A stretch of DNA of 64,000 bases from Streptomyces sp. M41(2017) (GTDB lineage Bacteria > Actinomycetota > Actinomycetes > Streptomycetales > Streptomycetaceae), in the NCBI RefSeq assembly GCF_002078175.1, contig NZ_MWFK01000003.1, forward strand, positions 248,001 through 312,000, read 5' to 3'. Made by a program: the position numbers and the translations under genes. Shown one piece after another: positions 1 through 8,408 of the stretch; positions within the stretch are counted from its first letter, which is position 1; each line of letters begins with the position of its first letter. The notes under the pieces were generated by a model. It did no database searches, was not told the DNA's origin, and saw only the letters and a program-made list of their open reading frames with translations.

Positions 1-1
1 C

Positions 2-157
2 GTCAGTGCCTACGACCGCGCGCTCAAGGCGGCGTCGCGTCTTCTCCTGGTGGGGATGAACGCCGACCTGATGCACCTGTTTCGCATCGTGGGCCTCGAT
101 CAGCTCTTCACGTTCCAGCCCACCGTGGAGGACGCGATCGACGCCCTTCACGCCTGA
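2..157 (+). CDS. STAS-domain protein, C-terminal fragment (anti-anti-sigma factor-like)
   Basis: The window opens inside this gene; 51 residues remain before the TGA. The remnant has a beta strand RLLLVGMN, a helix, then GLDQLFTFQPTVEDAI, the usual end of a STAS domain, where a late strand is followed by a [TS]GL..LF..Y.[ST]..EAI-like segment. Proteins of this fold bind anti-sigma kinases and release alternative sigma factors, but the phosphorylatable serine lies upstream of the window and cannot be checked. Family assignment rests on the C-terminal pattern only. Confidence 0.6.
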   Translation, partial: VSAYDRALKAASRLLLVGMNADLMHLFRIVGLDQLFTFQPTVEDAIDALHA

Positions 158-200
158 AGGGCGCTGTCGGCGGGCCTGAAGCGCGGCTGCCCGCACGCGG

Positions 201-890
201 TCAGCGGTCCGCGGTCGCGCTCAGGCCGTCCAGCAGCAGATCGAGGCCCGTAGTGAACTGGTCGCGGTCGTCATGGCCGCGCAGGTCCGTGGTCGTGCCC
301 GTCAGGAAGGGGTACTCGGCGGGGTCGAGCGCCGCCCAGTGTTCGGCGGTCCGGGTCAGGAACGCGGCGCGGCCGGTGGCCGTGCCGACGGTGACGCCCG
401 GGGAGATGATCTCGGCGCTGACGCCGGTGATGTAGTACGAGATCGCGGTGGCGACCGCGAACTGCCGCTCGGCGGGCAGTCCCGTCCGTGCCACGAGCGC
501 GCCGATGCGGTCGAGCAGTCGCAGGGCGTTCTCCAGCGTAGCCGGCGCGGTGACGTGGGACGCCGCCCACGGGTGCCGGTCAAGGGCGTCGAAGACGGCG
601 ACGGCGAGCGTACGCAGCCCGTCGATCGCGTCCCCCTCCGTGTGGGGGACCGCGCCGAAGGCGTGGCCGAGGACCTGATCCGCGGCGAGGGCGACGAGTT
701 CGTCCTTGTTCGCCACATGCCAGTACAGGGCGCCGGTTCCGGTGTCGAGCTGCTTGGCCAGCAGCCGGAAGGTCAGTCCCCGCTCCCCGTGCTGGTCGAG
801 CAGTGCGACGGCCGCGCCGACGATGATCTCTTGCGACAGGGCGTCGGGGCGCCCCTTCCCGTCGGGTGCTCTTCCTCGTGTGCGCGGCAT
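201..890 (-). CDS. TetR-family repressor, probably controls the adjacent monooxygenase
   Basis: This 229-residue protein has an N-terminal helix-turn-helix at residues 36-66, ending in the motif TGTGALYWHVANKDEL, and an all-helical ligand domain like that of classical tetracycline repressors. The ATG at 890 is chosen because the protein then begins a few residues before the HTH; a GTG at 896 is an alternative, and further extension runs through the promoter. It is divergent from a TetX-like flavin monooxygenase, and a perfect palindrome (911-949) sits between the two, 22 bases from this start. I infer ligand-relieved repression of both genes; the ligand is unknown. Confidence 0.85.
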   Translation of the reverse strand: MPRTRGRAPDGKGRPDALSQEIIVGAAVALLDQHGERGLTFRLLAKQLDTGTGALYWHVANKDELVALAADQVLGHAFGAVPHTEGDAIDGLRTLAVAVFDALDRHPWAASHVTAPATLENALRLLDRIGALVARTGLPAERQFAVATAISYYITGVSAEIISPGVTVGTATGRAAFLTRTAEHWAALDPAEYPFLTGTTTDLRGHDDRDQFTTGLDLLLDGLSATADR

Positions 891-910
891 GAACACATTT
901 TGACACACCC

Positions 911-949
911 TGGATCGGTGTTCCATATTGGTTATGGAACACCGATCCA
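911..949. promoter_or_regulatory. Perfect 17-bp inverted repeat, candidate TetR operator
   Basis: Arms 911-927 (TGGATCGGTGTTCCATA) and 933-949 are exact reverse complements around a 5-base centre. The repeat lies alone in the divergent gap between the TetR gene and the FAD monooxygenase, so one bound repressor could block both promoters. A -10-like CATAAT (948-953) overlaps the right edge, facing the monooxygenase. Confidence 0.75.
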
Positions 950-1001
950 TAATGTGCCCGGCGAGCGCCCAGTGCCGTCGTGGCACGGGAACGAGGAAGC
1001 C

Positions 1002-2165
1002 ATGACCACCACCCACCACCCCATCGCCATCGTGGGCGCCGGCCTCGGGGGCCTGACCCTCGCCCGGGTCCTGCACGTCCACGGCATCCCCGCGACCGTC
1101 TTCGAGGCGGACCCCTCGGCCGCGTCCCGCACCCAGGGCGGCCAGCTCGACATCCACGAGGACGACGGGCAGCGCGCGCTGGCCGACGCCGGCCTCACCG
1201 ACGCGTTCCGCGCGATCATCCACGAGGGCGCCGAGGCGCTGCGCGTGCTCGACCAGGACGGAAAGCTGCTCCACGACGAGCCCGACGACGGCATGGCGCG
1301 GCGCCCCGAGGTGCTGCGCGGAGACCTGCGCGGGATCCTCCTCGACTCACTGCCGGACCGGACCGACCAGTGGGGACGCAAGGTCGGCGCCGTCCGCTCC
1401 CTCGGCGACGGCCGGCACGAGCTGACCTTCACCGACGGCACGACCGTGACCAGCGGCCTGCTCGTCGGTGCCGACGGCGCCTGGTCGAAGGTCCGCCCCC
1501 TGCTGTCCGACGCCACACCCCGGTACATCGGCACGACGTTCATCGACACCTATCTCCACGACGTCGACCGGAAGCACCGTGCGGCGGCCGAGGCGGTCGG
1601 TGTCGGCGCCATGTACGCGCTGACCCCGGGCAAGGGGATCGTCGCGCACCGCGAGGCGGGAGACATCCTGCACACGTACGTGCAGCTGACCCGCCCCGCC
1701 GACTGGATCGCCGGCGTCGACTTCACCGACGCGTCCGCCGCGACCGCCCGGGTGGCGGCCGAGTTCGACGGCTGGGCACCGGAACTCAGGGCACTGATCA
1801 CCGACGGTGAGACCACGCCGGTCGCGCGCATGATCCACACCCTCCCGGACGGGCACCGGTGGGACCGTGTGCCCGGGGTGACGCTTCTCGGCGACGCGGC
1901 ACACCTGATGCCGCCGTCGGGCGACGGCGCGAACCTGGCGATGTTCGACGGCGCCGAACTCGCCAAGGCGATCGCCGCGCACGGCGACGACCTCGAAGCG
2001 GCTCTCGCGGCCTACGAGACGGCCCTGTTCGCCCGCACCGAGCCCTTCTACGCCGACGCCCACGAGATCCTGGACCTCTGCCTCGGCGGCCGCGCGCCGT
2101 TCGGACTCATCGACCTCTTCAACGGCGTTCCCCAGGGCGGGGACGGTACGCGAGAGCAGGGCTGA
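1002..2165 (+). CDS. FAD-dependent monooxygenase, TetX-like group
   Basis: A 387-residue class A flavoprotein hydroxylase. It shows the dinucleotide-binding GAGLGG (residues 12-17), the DG motif (GADGAWSKVRP, around 158) and the GD motif (LLGDAAHLMPPSGDGAN, around 297) that binds the FAD ribose. The pattern GGQLDIHEDDGQRAL followed by RPEVLRGDLRGILLDSL is what I associate with TetX and related enzymes, which hydroxylate and inactivate tetracyclines with NADPH and O2. GAGGAA precedes the ATG. The divergent TetR with its palindrome resembles a drug-inducible pair. The substrate cannot be read from sequence; other aromatic substrates are equally possible. Confidence 0.85.
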   Translation: MTTTHHPIAIVGAGLGGLTLARVLHVHGIPATVFEADPSAASRTQGGQLDIHEDDGQRALADAGLTDAFRAIIHEGAEALRVLDQDGKLLHDEPDDGMARRPEVLRGDLRGILLDSLPDRTDQWGRKVGAVRSLGDGRHELTFTDGTTVTSGLLVGADGAWSKVRPLLSDATPRYIGTTFIDTYLHDVDRKHRAAAEAVGVGAMYALTPGKGIVAHREAGDILHTYVQLTRPADWIAGVDFTDASAATARVAAEFDGWAPELRALITDGETTPVARMIHTLPDGHRWDRVPGVTLLGDAAHLMPPSGDGANLAMFDGAELAKAIAAHGDDLEAALAAYETALFARTEPFYADAHEILDLCLGGRAPFGLIDLFNGVPQGGDGTREQG

Positions 2166-2225
2166 CCTGTCCCAGTCCCCCAGTCCTCCCAGTCCTTCCC
2201 GCGCAAGCGCCTCAGGCCGACGCGC

Positions 2226-3077
2226 TCAGGACGCGTCCAGCTCGCCGTACAGCACGTGGTGGTCCGAGTACGACGACGGACGCACGGCGTGTCCGGTCGG
2301 CACGAGGCCCCGCAGGAAGACGTAGTCGAACGTGCTCCGCCAGTCGGTCGTCGGCTCGCAGTCGCCCGTGGACGAGGGACCGCATCGCGGGTCCACGTCC
2401 ACGGCCAAGGCCCACATCGGGGCGAGTTCGGGAGCATCGGGAACGGCGTTGAAGTCACCGAGGACGACGGCACGGTCGTGCCGCGCGACTTCCGCGGCGA
2501 GGACGCGTGCCTGTCCCGCTCGGACCGTCTCCTGTCGTCGCTCGGCGAAGTGCGTGTTGAAGACCCGCAGCGGCCGGCCGTCCACCGTGGTGGTGACCGC
2601 CATGTACCCGCGGTCCTCGGACCCGCCGTCGGGATACTCCGCCGTCACGAGATCCCGCATGGGTGCCGCCGAGAGAATCGCCTGGCCGTAGCCTCCCGGG
2701 CTCCAGGGCGCTCCACCGCAGCGGCCCCACTTGTGAAGGACGGAACCGAACTCGACCTGGTAGGTCAGTCCGTACAGGTCCTCCAGGTAGTCCACGATCC
2801 TCTCGACGTCCCCCACACACGCCTCTTGCAGGCCGACGACCTGGGGGGCGTACGAGGCGATCTCCGACGCCCGGTCGACGTTGCTCCCCTTACAGGGGTT
2901 GCAGAGGTTCCAGGTCATGACGCGGTTCGGGACGACGTCGACGGCGGCGTCCACGGCCCCCGACCTGACGAAGGGAGAACTACTGGGCGCGGTGGGGCCG
3001 ATGAGCACCAGACACGCCACGATCACGGCACCCGCGATCAGCTGCGTGCGCCCTTTCGCCACCGGCGGCCCCCTCAC
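2226..3077 (-). CDS. Secreted endonuclease/exonuclease/phosphatase-family protein
   Basis: This 283-residue protein starts at a GTG and carries an N-terminal hydrophobic segment (about residues 11-30) suited to secretion or anchoring. The catalytic landmarks of the EEP fold follow in order: TWNLCN (55-60), LQEA with the metal-binding glutamate (83-86), NTHF, GDFNAVPD and a C-terminal SDHHVLY. Members hydrolyse phosphodiesters of nucleic acids, inositol phosphates or sphingomyelin, using a divalent metal and the final histidine. With the export signal, an extracellular DNase or phosphodiesterase is likely. The GPP34 gene lies 75 bases upstream on the same strand. Confidence 0.85.
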   Translation of the reverse strand: MRGPPVAKGRTQLIAGAVIVACLVLIGPTAPSSSPFVRSGAVDAAVDVVPNRVMTWNLCNPCKGSNVDRASEIASYAPQVVGLQEACVGDVERIVDYLEDLYGLTYQVEFGSVLHKWGRCGGAPWSPGGYGQAILSAAPMRDLVTAEYPDGGSEDRGYMAVTTTVDGRPLRVFNTHFAERRQETVRAGQARVLAAEVARHDRAVVLGDFNAVPDAPELAPMWALAVDVDPRCGPSSTGDCEPTTDWRSTFDYVFLRGLVPTGHAVRPSSYSDHHVLYGELDAS

Positions 3078-3152
3078 GGCGGACAGCCCCTTCGCGGGCG
3101 TCCTCTTCAGACGAGGATAAGAGGTGTGCCGCTCCTGCCCGAGAGCAACCGG

Positions 3153-3755
3153 TCACTCCGGGCTGCGCCAGATGTTGTCGAACGCCGCTCCCTCGATGCT
3201 GCGACGCTGCCTTTCGGCCTCCAGTTCCTGAAGTGCGCCGCTGACGCCGGCCAGCACCGTCTCCGCGGCGTCGTCCTCGATCACCGGGGCCTCTCCGGCT
3301 GTCTCGCCGGTGATCCCTATCCCTTCGGCGAGGGTGCGGAGCACCGGCTCCGCGGCGGACCAGTGCTCCGCCGCCTGCCGACGGGGAATCGAGTCGACGA
3401 GGACGGTGTGTCCGCCGCGGAAGGGTCGTCTGCCCTGTTTCCGAACCAGGCCCTCCGACTCGAAGGCGGCCCGGTACGTCGCAGCAAGGCCCTCTCCCCT
3501 GCGCCACAGCCAGTCGTCGACCGACTCGTACGGTTCGGTCACGACCACGGAGGCCGCGGCATCCTTCAAGAGCGGGTCTGTCGGCGCGGTCAGGTCACCC
3601 GGCACTATCCGGTCGCCCTCCAGCCGAATCGCCCGGCTCTCCGGAAGAGCGAGCAGTTCGGCCCCGGCGAGCGCGAGGGACACCTCACCCGATCGCACCG
3701 GCCGGTTCCCCTCGACATCGAGAGCGACGATCAGGAGGTCCCGCGGCATGCTCAT
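3153..3755 (-). CDS. GPP34-family phosphoprotein
   Basis: A 200-residue protein starting at the second-choice ATG at 3755, which has GGGAG eight bases upstream; a longer frame exists but lacks support. The N-terminal strand-rich start DLLIVALDVEGNRPVRSG, the middle DWLWRRGEGLAATYRAAFESEG and the following RPFRGGHTVLVD match bacterial homologues of Golgi phosphoprotein 3 (GPP34). In eukaryotes this fold binds phosphatidylinositol-4-phosphate; actinobacteria encode several copies of unknown role, often near membrane or development genes. The downstream secreted phosphodiesterase is on the same strand and may be cotranscribed. Confidence 0.8.
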   Translation of the reverse strand: MSMPRDLLIVALDVEGNRPVRSGEVSLALAGAELLALPESRAIRLEGDRIVPGDLTAPTDPLLKDAAASVVVTEPYESVDDWLWRRGEGLAATYRAAFESEGLVRKQGRRPFRGGHTVLVDSIPRRQAAEHWSAAEPVLRTLAEGIGITGETAGEAPVIEDDAAETVLAGVSGALQELEAERQRRSIEGAAFDNIWRSPE

Positions 3756-4177
3756 GGGCAGTCTCCCGTCCAATGCGTCGGCAACGGAACGCCGTTGACG
3801 GACACGGGCACCACTCCGGACGCGGGACGTCGGTTCGGCTGCGGGTGCAACCGGCGCTCTCCACAAGCAAGTCCGGGCAGATCCGCCCCCATTTTACGCA
3901 GCGTGCCCCGCACCTGCATCCCGTCCTGTTCTCCCTTGCGGTCGAGCCGTCGTCGCGCGTCCACCGGCGGGCGTGGCCATGCCCTGCCGTGCCGGGGCGC
4001 GGAGCGGATGCCGTCCGGTCGAACGAGTGACAGACTGAAAATCCGGTCGGCCGCACAGCCGGTCGAGTGGAGCGGCGTATGGCCCGCGCATCGCCCGCAT
4101 TCCGGCTGGCCCGACGCCGACGCGTGGCGCCGTGGGGGACCCGCACGAATTCCGCGTCCTGAGAGTGGTGACCCCTT
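3756..4177. other. Divergent intergenic gap with no gene seen
   Basis: The 422 bases between the GPP34 start and the SDR start read open in several frames, but none shows a credible start with a ribosome site, a recognisable fold or streptomycete codon bias better than its alternatives. Both promoters must lie here. I see no strong inverted repeat. Confidence 0.5.
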
Positions 4178-4936
4178 GTGAGTGGGATCGATGGAGAAGC
4201 CGACGGCGCGCGTGGCCGGCTCGCCGGGCAGACGGTCGTGGTGGTCGGAGGCAGCGCGGGCATCGGACTGGAGACCGCCCGCCAGGTACGTGCGGAGGGC
4301 GGCGACCTGGTCCTGGTGGCGCGGGACCCCGGACGCCTCGAGCGTGCGGCCGAGCAGCTGAACCCCCTGAGCACCGCCGCGTTCGACGCCCATGACGTCG
4401 AACGCCTGGAGCGCTTCATCCAGGAGCTCCCCGGACAGGTCGACCATGTGCTGGTCACGGCGGGCAGCCCGTCGTACACGCCAATCGCCGAACTCGACCT
4501 GGCCGAGGCCGGATCCGACTTCGGCGGGCGAATCGCGATGGTTCTCGCGGTGGCGCGCGCGAGCCGGGAGAAGGTCAGGCCAGGAGGAACGCTGTTGTTC
4601 ATCGGCGGCACCGGCGGCAGGCGCCCCGCACTCGGGATGGCCGTGACGGGCGCCGTCACCGCCGCGCTCCCGGCACTGACCGCCAACCTGGCGCTGGAGA
4701 TCGCCCCGGTCCGGGTCAACCTCATCGCGGCCGGATTCGTGGACACGCCCCTGTCCGCCTCTCTCCTGGGCGACCAACTCGACGCCCGGCGCGAGGAGTT
4801 GCGGAAGACATTGCCGATCGGACGCGTGGTCGGACCCGAGGATGTCGCCGCCCTCGCCCTGCACATCATGGTCAACGGCGCACTCACCGGGGCCACCTAC
4901 GACATCGACGGCGGCCAGCAGCTCGTGGCGCACTGA
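4178..4936 (+). CDS. Atypical short-chain dehydrogenase/reductase lacking the catalytic Tyr and Lys
   Basis: A 252-residue Rossmann protein with GTG start. TVVVVGGSAGIGLETARQV gives the cofactor-binding glycine motif and VLVARDPGRLERAA the next strand. Where classical SDRs carry Ser, then YxxxK, this protein has FIGGTGGRRPALGMAVTGAV, with neither tyrosine nor lysine; NNAG is replaced by VTAGS. The C-terminus (VRVNLIAAGFVDTPL, then DIDGGQQL) is normal. Actinobacteria hold many such proteins, annotated as oxidoreductases, but reduction by the usual mechanism is doubtful. It precedes a glyoxalase-fold gene by 106 bases on the same strand. Confidence 0.8.
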   Translation: MSGIDGEADGARGRLAGQTVVVVGGSAGIGLETARQVRAEGGDLVLVARDPGRLERAAEQLNPLSTAAFDAHDVERLERFIQELPGQVDHVLVTAGSPSYTPIAELDLAEAGSDFGGRIAMVLAVARASREKVRPGGTLLFIGGTGGRRPALGMAVTGAVTAALPALTANLALEIAPVRVNLIAAGFVDTPLSASLLGDQLDARREELRKTLPIGRVVGPEDVAALALHIMVNGALTGATYDIDGGQQLVAH

Positions 4937-5042
4937 CATCCATGGCCCGGGTCGGGGCCGGAGTGGAGCGCGCCCCGGCGCCGTCCGGGAAGCAGGTCGT
5001 CGTCCGTGTCGCCCCTCGGGGCCGAGACGAGAGGAACGAACG

Positions 5043-5660
5043 ATGGACATGAAACTCGAGGTCGTCGTGGTGCCGGTCTCCGACGTCGACCGTGCCAAGG
5101 ACTTCTACACGGGGCTGGGCTGGCGGCTCGACGCGGACGTCCCGACCGGCGAGGACTTCCGGGTGGTCCAGATGACCCCGCCGGGCTCTCCGGCCTCGGT
5201 CATCTTCGGTACGTCGGTCACCGAGCAGGCCCCAGGTTCCGCGCGCGGGCTGCATCTCATCGTCGACGACATCGAGACGGCCCGCGAAGAGCTGCGAAAG
5301 GGCGGCGCCGACCCGGGCGAGGTGTTCCACGACGCCGGGGGCGTCTTCCACCACGGCGGCACCGACGCCCGGGTTCCCGGCCCCGCTCCCGAACGCGGCA
5401 GTTACGGATCCTTCCTGTCGTTCAGCGACCCGGACGGCAACGGCTGGCTTCTCCAGGAGATCACCACACGGCTTCCGGGCCGGCTGGATCCCGCCACCAC
5501 CGCGTTCTCCTCGGCCGACGACCTGGCGAGCTCGCTGCGGCGTGCCGCAGCCGCGCACGGAGAGCACGAGGCACGCACCGGCGCGGAGGACCCGGACTGG
5601 CCGGACTGGTACGCGCGGTACATGGTGAGCGAGCAGGCCGGGACGGAGCCGCCCACCTGA
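5043..5660 (+). CDS. VOC/glyoxalase-superfamily protein
   Basis: This 205-residue protein starts LEVVVVPVSDVDRAKDFYT, the classic first beta-alpha unit of the vicinal-oxygen-chelate fold, and ends its core with FSDPDGNGWLLQEI, the usual last strand carrying the metal-binding glutamate. A histidine-rich stretch (FHDAGGVFHHGG) lies between. VOC proteins include glyoxalase I, extradiol dioxygenases and drug-binding proteins; nothing visible selects among them. The C-terminal 55 residues are an extra helical tail. It follows the atypical SDR, with which it may form an operon. Confidence 0.8.
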   Translation: MDMKLEVVVVPVSDVDRAKDFYTGLGWRLDADVPTGEDFRVVQMTPPGSPASVIFGTSVTEQAPGSARGLHLIVDDIETAREELRKGGADPGEVFHDAGGVFHHGGTDARVPGPAPERGSYGSFLSFSDPDGNGWLLQEITTRLPGRLDPATTAFSSADDLASSLRRAAAAHGEHEARTGAEDPDWPDWYARYMVSEQAGTEPPT

Positions 5661-5713
5661 GCCCGTAACGGCGGTGCGCCCAACGCCGGTTGCGGGGACG
5701 GAACCGACCGCGT

Positions 5714-5774
5714 CGGAGGCGACGATCCTGAAGGACGCCCGCACGGGGTGGGTCCATCGGGATCGTCGCCTCCG
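5714..5774. terminator. Long-looped 15-bp inverted repeat after the VOC gene
   Basis: CGGAGGCGACGATCC at 5714-5728 is exactly complementary to 5760-5774, with a 31-base loop. It starts 54 bases after the VOC stop. No U-run follows, as is usual in streptomycetes. A terminator is the simplest reading, but a regulatory hairpin is possible. Confidence 0.5.
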
Positions 5775-5913
5775 TTCGTGTGGCGAGTGCGGTGATTCGG
5801 ACCACGGGACGCTCCGGGGTGGCTACGGTGCCTCCGGGGTGCCGCGCCGGCATGACTCGCGCGATTCGGGCAACCCGCTGAGACATCCGAGGGGTTCCGA
5901 CGAGGGGGTGCTC

Positions 5914-7077
5914 GTGAGGGAGACGCTGCAGCGCTCGAGCCAGGAGGAAGCCCGCGTCGGTCGTCCGCACGAAGACGGTCCTCAGCGGACAGCCGGCGAC
6001 GGAGGGCCCCGAGGTCCGTCCGGCGAGGACGCCCGGCCGAAGCGGACAGCGCAGCGCGAGGCCTTCTTCGACAACGCGAAGTACCTGGCGATCGTGCTGG
6101 TCGCCATGGGTCACGCCTGGGAGCCGCTGCGCGGTGACAGCCGGGCGGCAGCGGCGCTGTACATCACGGTCTACACGTTCCACATGCCCGCGTTCATCAT
6201 CGTCTCCGGCTACTTCTCGCGAAACTTCGACGCGCGTCCGAACCGGATCAGGCGTCTGGTGACCGGCGTTGCCGTTCCGTACGTGGTGTTCGAGGTGGCG
6301 TACTCGCTGTTCAAACGGTGGGCGGACGACGACCCGGGCTTCGCGATCAGCCTGCTGGACCCCTGGTACCTGACATGGTTCCTGGGCGCCCTGCTCATCT
6401 GGCGGCTCACCACTCCGGTGTGGAGGGTCATGCGCCGCGCCCTGCCCCTCGCGCTCGCCGTCGCGGCGCTCGCGGCGGCCTCCCCCGACATCGGCGACGA
6501 CCTCGACCTGCAACGTGTCCTGCAGTTCCTGCCCTTCTTCGTCCTCGGTCTCTGCCTGAAGCCGGAGCACTTCCACCTGGTCCGCCGCCGCGAGGCGCGC
6601 ATCCTGTCCGTGCCCGTCTTCGCGAGCGCGCTGGCCGTCGCCTACTGGGCGGCGCCGCGGATGAACGCGGCCTGGTTCTACCGTCGGGACAGCGCACAGG
6701 AACTGGGCGCACCCGGCTGGACCGGTGCCGCCATGACGTTCGCCCTCTTCGCCTGCTCCGTGGTGCTCGTCGCCTGCTTCTTCGCCTGGGTTCCGCGGCG
6801 CACGACGTGGTTCACCGTGCTCGGCGCCGGGACGCTGTACGGCTATCTGCTGCACGGCTTCCTCGCCAAGGGCTCCCGCTTCTGGGACTGGTACGACCAC
6901 GCCTGGATCCACCGGCCGCTCGGCGAGATCGCCGTCACCGTCGTCGCCGCCGCGGTGATGACGCTGCTGTGCACCCCGCCCGTACAGCGGACATTCCGCT
7001 TCGTCATGGAGCCGAAGATGCGGTGGGCTTTCCGGCAGGACGCCGTCGATGTCGCCAGGGCCCGGCGGTCGGGGTGA
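5914..7077 (+). CDS. Acyltransferase-3 family membrane protein
   Basis: A polytopic membrane protein of about 387 residues. The hydrophilic N-terminus leads into FFDNAKYLAIVLVAMGHAWEP, the first helix of acyltransferase-3/fucose-4-O-acetylase-like enzymes, with the characteristic histidine at the membrane face, followed by FHMPAFIIVSGYFSR. Roughly nine further hydrophobic segments follow. Such proteins move acyl groups onto extracytoplasmic sugars or lipids. GTG codons occur at 5908 and 5914; GAGGGG at 5902-5907 fits the second. The stop overlaps the start of the next gene (GTGA), implying translational coupling. Confidence 0.8.
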   Translation: MRETLQRSSQEEARVGRPHEDGPQRTAGDGGPRGPSGEDARPKRTAQREAFFDNAKYLAIVLVAMGHAWEPLRGDSRAAAALYITVYTFHMPAFIIVSGYFSRNFDARPNRIRRLVTGVAVPYVVFEVAYSLFKRWADDDPGFAISLLDPWYLTWFLGALLIWRLTTPVWRVMRRALPLALAVAALAAASPDIGDDLDLQRVLQFLPFFVLGLCLKPEHFHLVRRREARILSVPVFASALAVAYWAAPRMNAAWFYRRDSAQELGAPGWTGAAMTFALFACSVVLVACFFAWVPRRTTWFTVLGAGTLYGYLLHGFLAKGSRFWDWYDHAWIHRPLGEIAVTVVAAAVMTLLCTPPVQRTFRFVMEPKMRWAFRQDAVDVARARRSG

Positions 7078-7481
7078 CCGGCCCGGCCAGAGGGCCCGCG
7101 CTTCATTTCGAGCGCCTCGCCGCGTCAACACCGGCGGGCCTTCAGGCCGTCGTCATGCGGGACGGCGAGGGACGGGCGGCTGGACGGCTGGACTTCCAGA
7201 TCTGCCACTGCTGCCGGCTGGGTCATGTGGAGAGCATCGTCGTCGCGGCCCACTGGCAGGGCCAGGGCGTCGGCAGACGGGCCGTGCACACGGCTCTGGG
7301 GCCGTCCATGGGCTACGCCTGGTCCACGTCACGGCAGACGTCCGAGGGCCGTCGCTTCTTCGCGGCCATGCGGGAGGAGACGGGCCTGGCGTTCTCCGCG
7401 GGTGGCGCGGGATGCCCGCACATGCTCGCCGCGCACCGGCCGGGACTCCTGCGCGGACTGCTCACCCACCACCGCGCGTAG
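7074..7481 (+). CDS. GNAT-family N-acetyltransferase, coupled to the acyltransferase
   Basis: The GTG start lies inside GTGA, overlapping the stop of the membrane acyltransferase by four bases. The 135-residue product has VESIVVAAHWQGQGVGRRAV, the GNAT motif A with Q-x-x-G-x-G for acetyl-CoA pyrophosphate binding. It is short for the family (usually 140-180 residues) and contains a CHCC cluster at about residues 45-48 plus a late C-P-H, unusual for GNATs. Coupling suggests a joint role, perhaps supplying or matching the acyl modification. The substrate is unknown. Confidence 0.75.
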   Translation: MTGPARGPALHFERLAASTPAGLQAVVMRDGEGRAAGRLDFQICHCCRLGHVESIVVAAHWQGQGVGRRAVHTALGPSMGYAWSTSRQTSEGRRFFAAMREETGLAFSAGGAGCPHMLAAHRPGLLRGLLTHHRA

Positions 7482-7514
7482 GCCGCCGACGCGCCGCGGG
7501 CGTGAGCCGGGTGG

Positions 7515-8264
7515 TCAGGCGGCGCCGCCGTTGGAGAACAGGACCTGGCCGTTGACCCACCGACCGCCCGGACCCGCCAGGAACGCGACCGCCTGCGCGA
7601 TGTCCTCCGGCGTGCCGAGCCGCTCCAGCGGAGAGACGGCGGCGATCCGCTCGACCAGCTCGGGGCTCTTGCCTTCGAGGAAGAGCGGGGTGGCGGTCGG
7701 CCCGGGAGCGACGGCGTTGACGGTGACATCCCGTCCCCGCAGTTCGCGGGCGAGGATCAGGGTCATCGCCTCGACCGCGCCCTTGGTGGCCGCGTAGGCG
7801 GCGTACGTCGGCTGCTGGAGCCGGGTGACGGACGTGGAGAAGTTCACCAGCGCTCCGCCGGGGCGCAGCCGGCGGGCCGCGAGCTGGGACACGACGAACG
7901 TGCCGCGGACGTTGACCCGGTGCATCCGGTCGAAGGCGTCGAGATCCATCTCGGCCAGCGGGGCCAGGACCATGATCCCGGCGGTGTTGACCACCACGTC
8001 GACTCCGCCGAAGCGCTCCTCGGCGGTGTCGTACAGGGCAGCCATCGCCGTTTCGTCCGCGACGTCGCCGGACACGGCGACGGCCTCGCCGCCCGCCTTC
8101 CGGATCGACGTCACGACTTCGTCGGCGCGTTCGGCCCGGCCGGAGTAGTGCACGACCACGGACATGCCGTCCGCGGCCAGCGCCTGCGCGACGGCGCTGC
8201 CGATGCCGCCCGAACCTCCGGTCACGATCGCCACACGGGCGGCGGACTGCTCAGTCGTGGTCAT
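7515..8264 (-). CDS. Classical SDR family oxidoreductase
   Basis: A 249-residue NAD(P)-dependent dehydrogenase with all classical elements: TGGSGGIG cofactor motif, NTAG (variant of NNAG), catalytic serine in NFSTSV and YAAYAATK carrying the YxxxK pair. It resembles 3-oxoacyl-ACP reductases, but its genomic setting, alone and divergent from a TetR gene, argues for an inducible detoxification enzyme rather than fatty-acid synthesis. AT-rich direct repeats in the gap are likely operator sites. Confidence 0.85.
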   Translation of the reverse strand: MTTTEQSAARVAIVTGGSGGIGSAVAQALAADGMSVVVHYSGRAERADEVVTSIRKAGGEAVAVSGDVADETAMAALYDTAEERFGGVDVVVNTAGIMVLAPLAEMDLDAFDRMHRVNVRGTFVVSQLAARRLRPGGALVNFSTSVTRLQQPTYAAYAATKGAVEAMTLILARELRGRDVTVNAVAPGPTATPLFLEGKSPELVERIAAVSPLERLGTPEDIAQAVAFLAGPGGRWVNGQVLFSNGGAA

Positions 8265-8321
8265 GCTGATCTCCCTCTGTCTTTTGTGGACGGTTAGTAC
8301 ATTAGCAGGATGTAGACAAGT

Positions 8322-8354
8322 GGTCCATATACATGTGGCCGGCGGGTCCATATA
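8322..8354. promoter_or_regulatory. Direct repeat GGTCCATATA, candidate TetR operator with -10 box
   Basis: GGTCCATATA occurs at 8322-8331 and again at 8345-8354, 23 bases apart, about two helical turns, in the divergent SDR/TetR gap. The second copy runs into TATAGT (8351-8356), a good -10 hexamer for the TetR gene, so occupancy would block autogenous transcription. The AT-rich repeats stand out from the GC-rich surroundings. Confidence 0.55.
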
Positions 8355-8408
8355 GTGGTCGACGGATGCCGCGCCACCCCGGTCGGCCGATCTCGACGAG
8401 GAGGAGCC

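Noticed and set aside
2256..4181. Very long open frame on the plus strand opposite the phosphodiesterase and GPP34 genes
   Set aside because: It has no recognisable fold and runs antisense to two genes with clear motifs; long antisense frames are expected at this GC content.
3752..5098. 448-residue minus-strand frame across the divergent gap and SDR
   Set aside because: It is antisense to a recognisable Rossmann protein and is arginine/proline-rich without a conserved motif.
5461..7131. 556-residue minus-strand frame opposite the acyltransferase
   Set aside because: It is highly charged low-complexity sequence lacking a fold, and the plus strand carries a convincing polytopic membrane protein.
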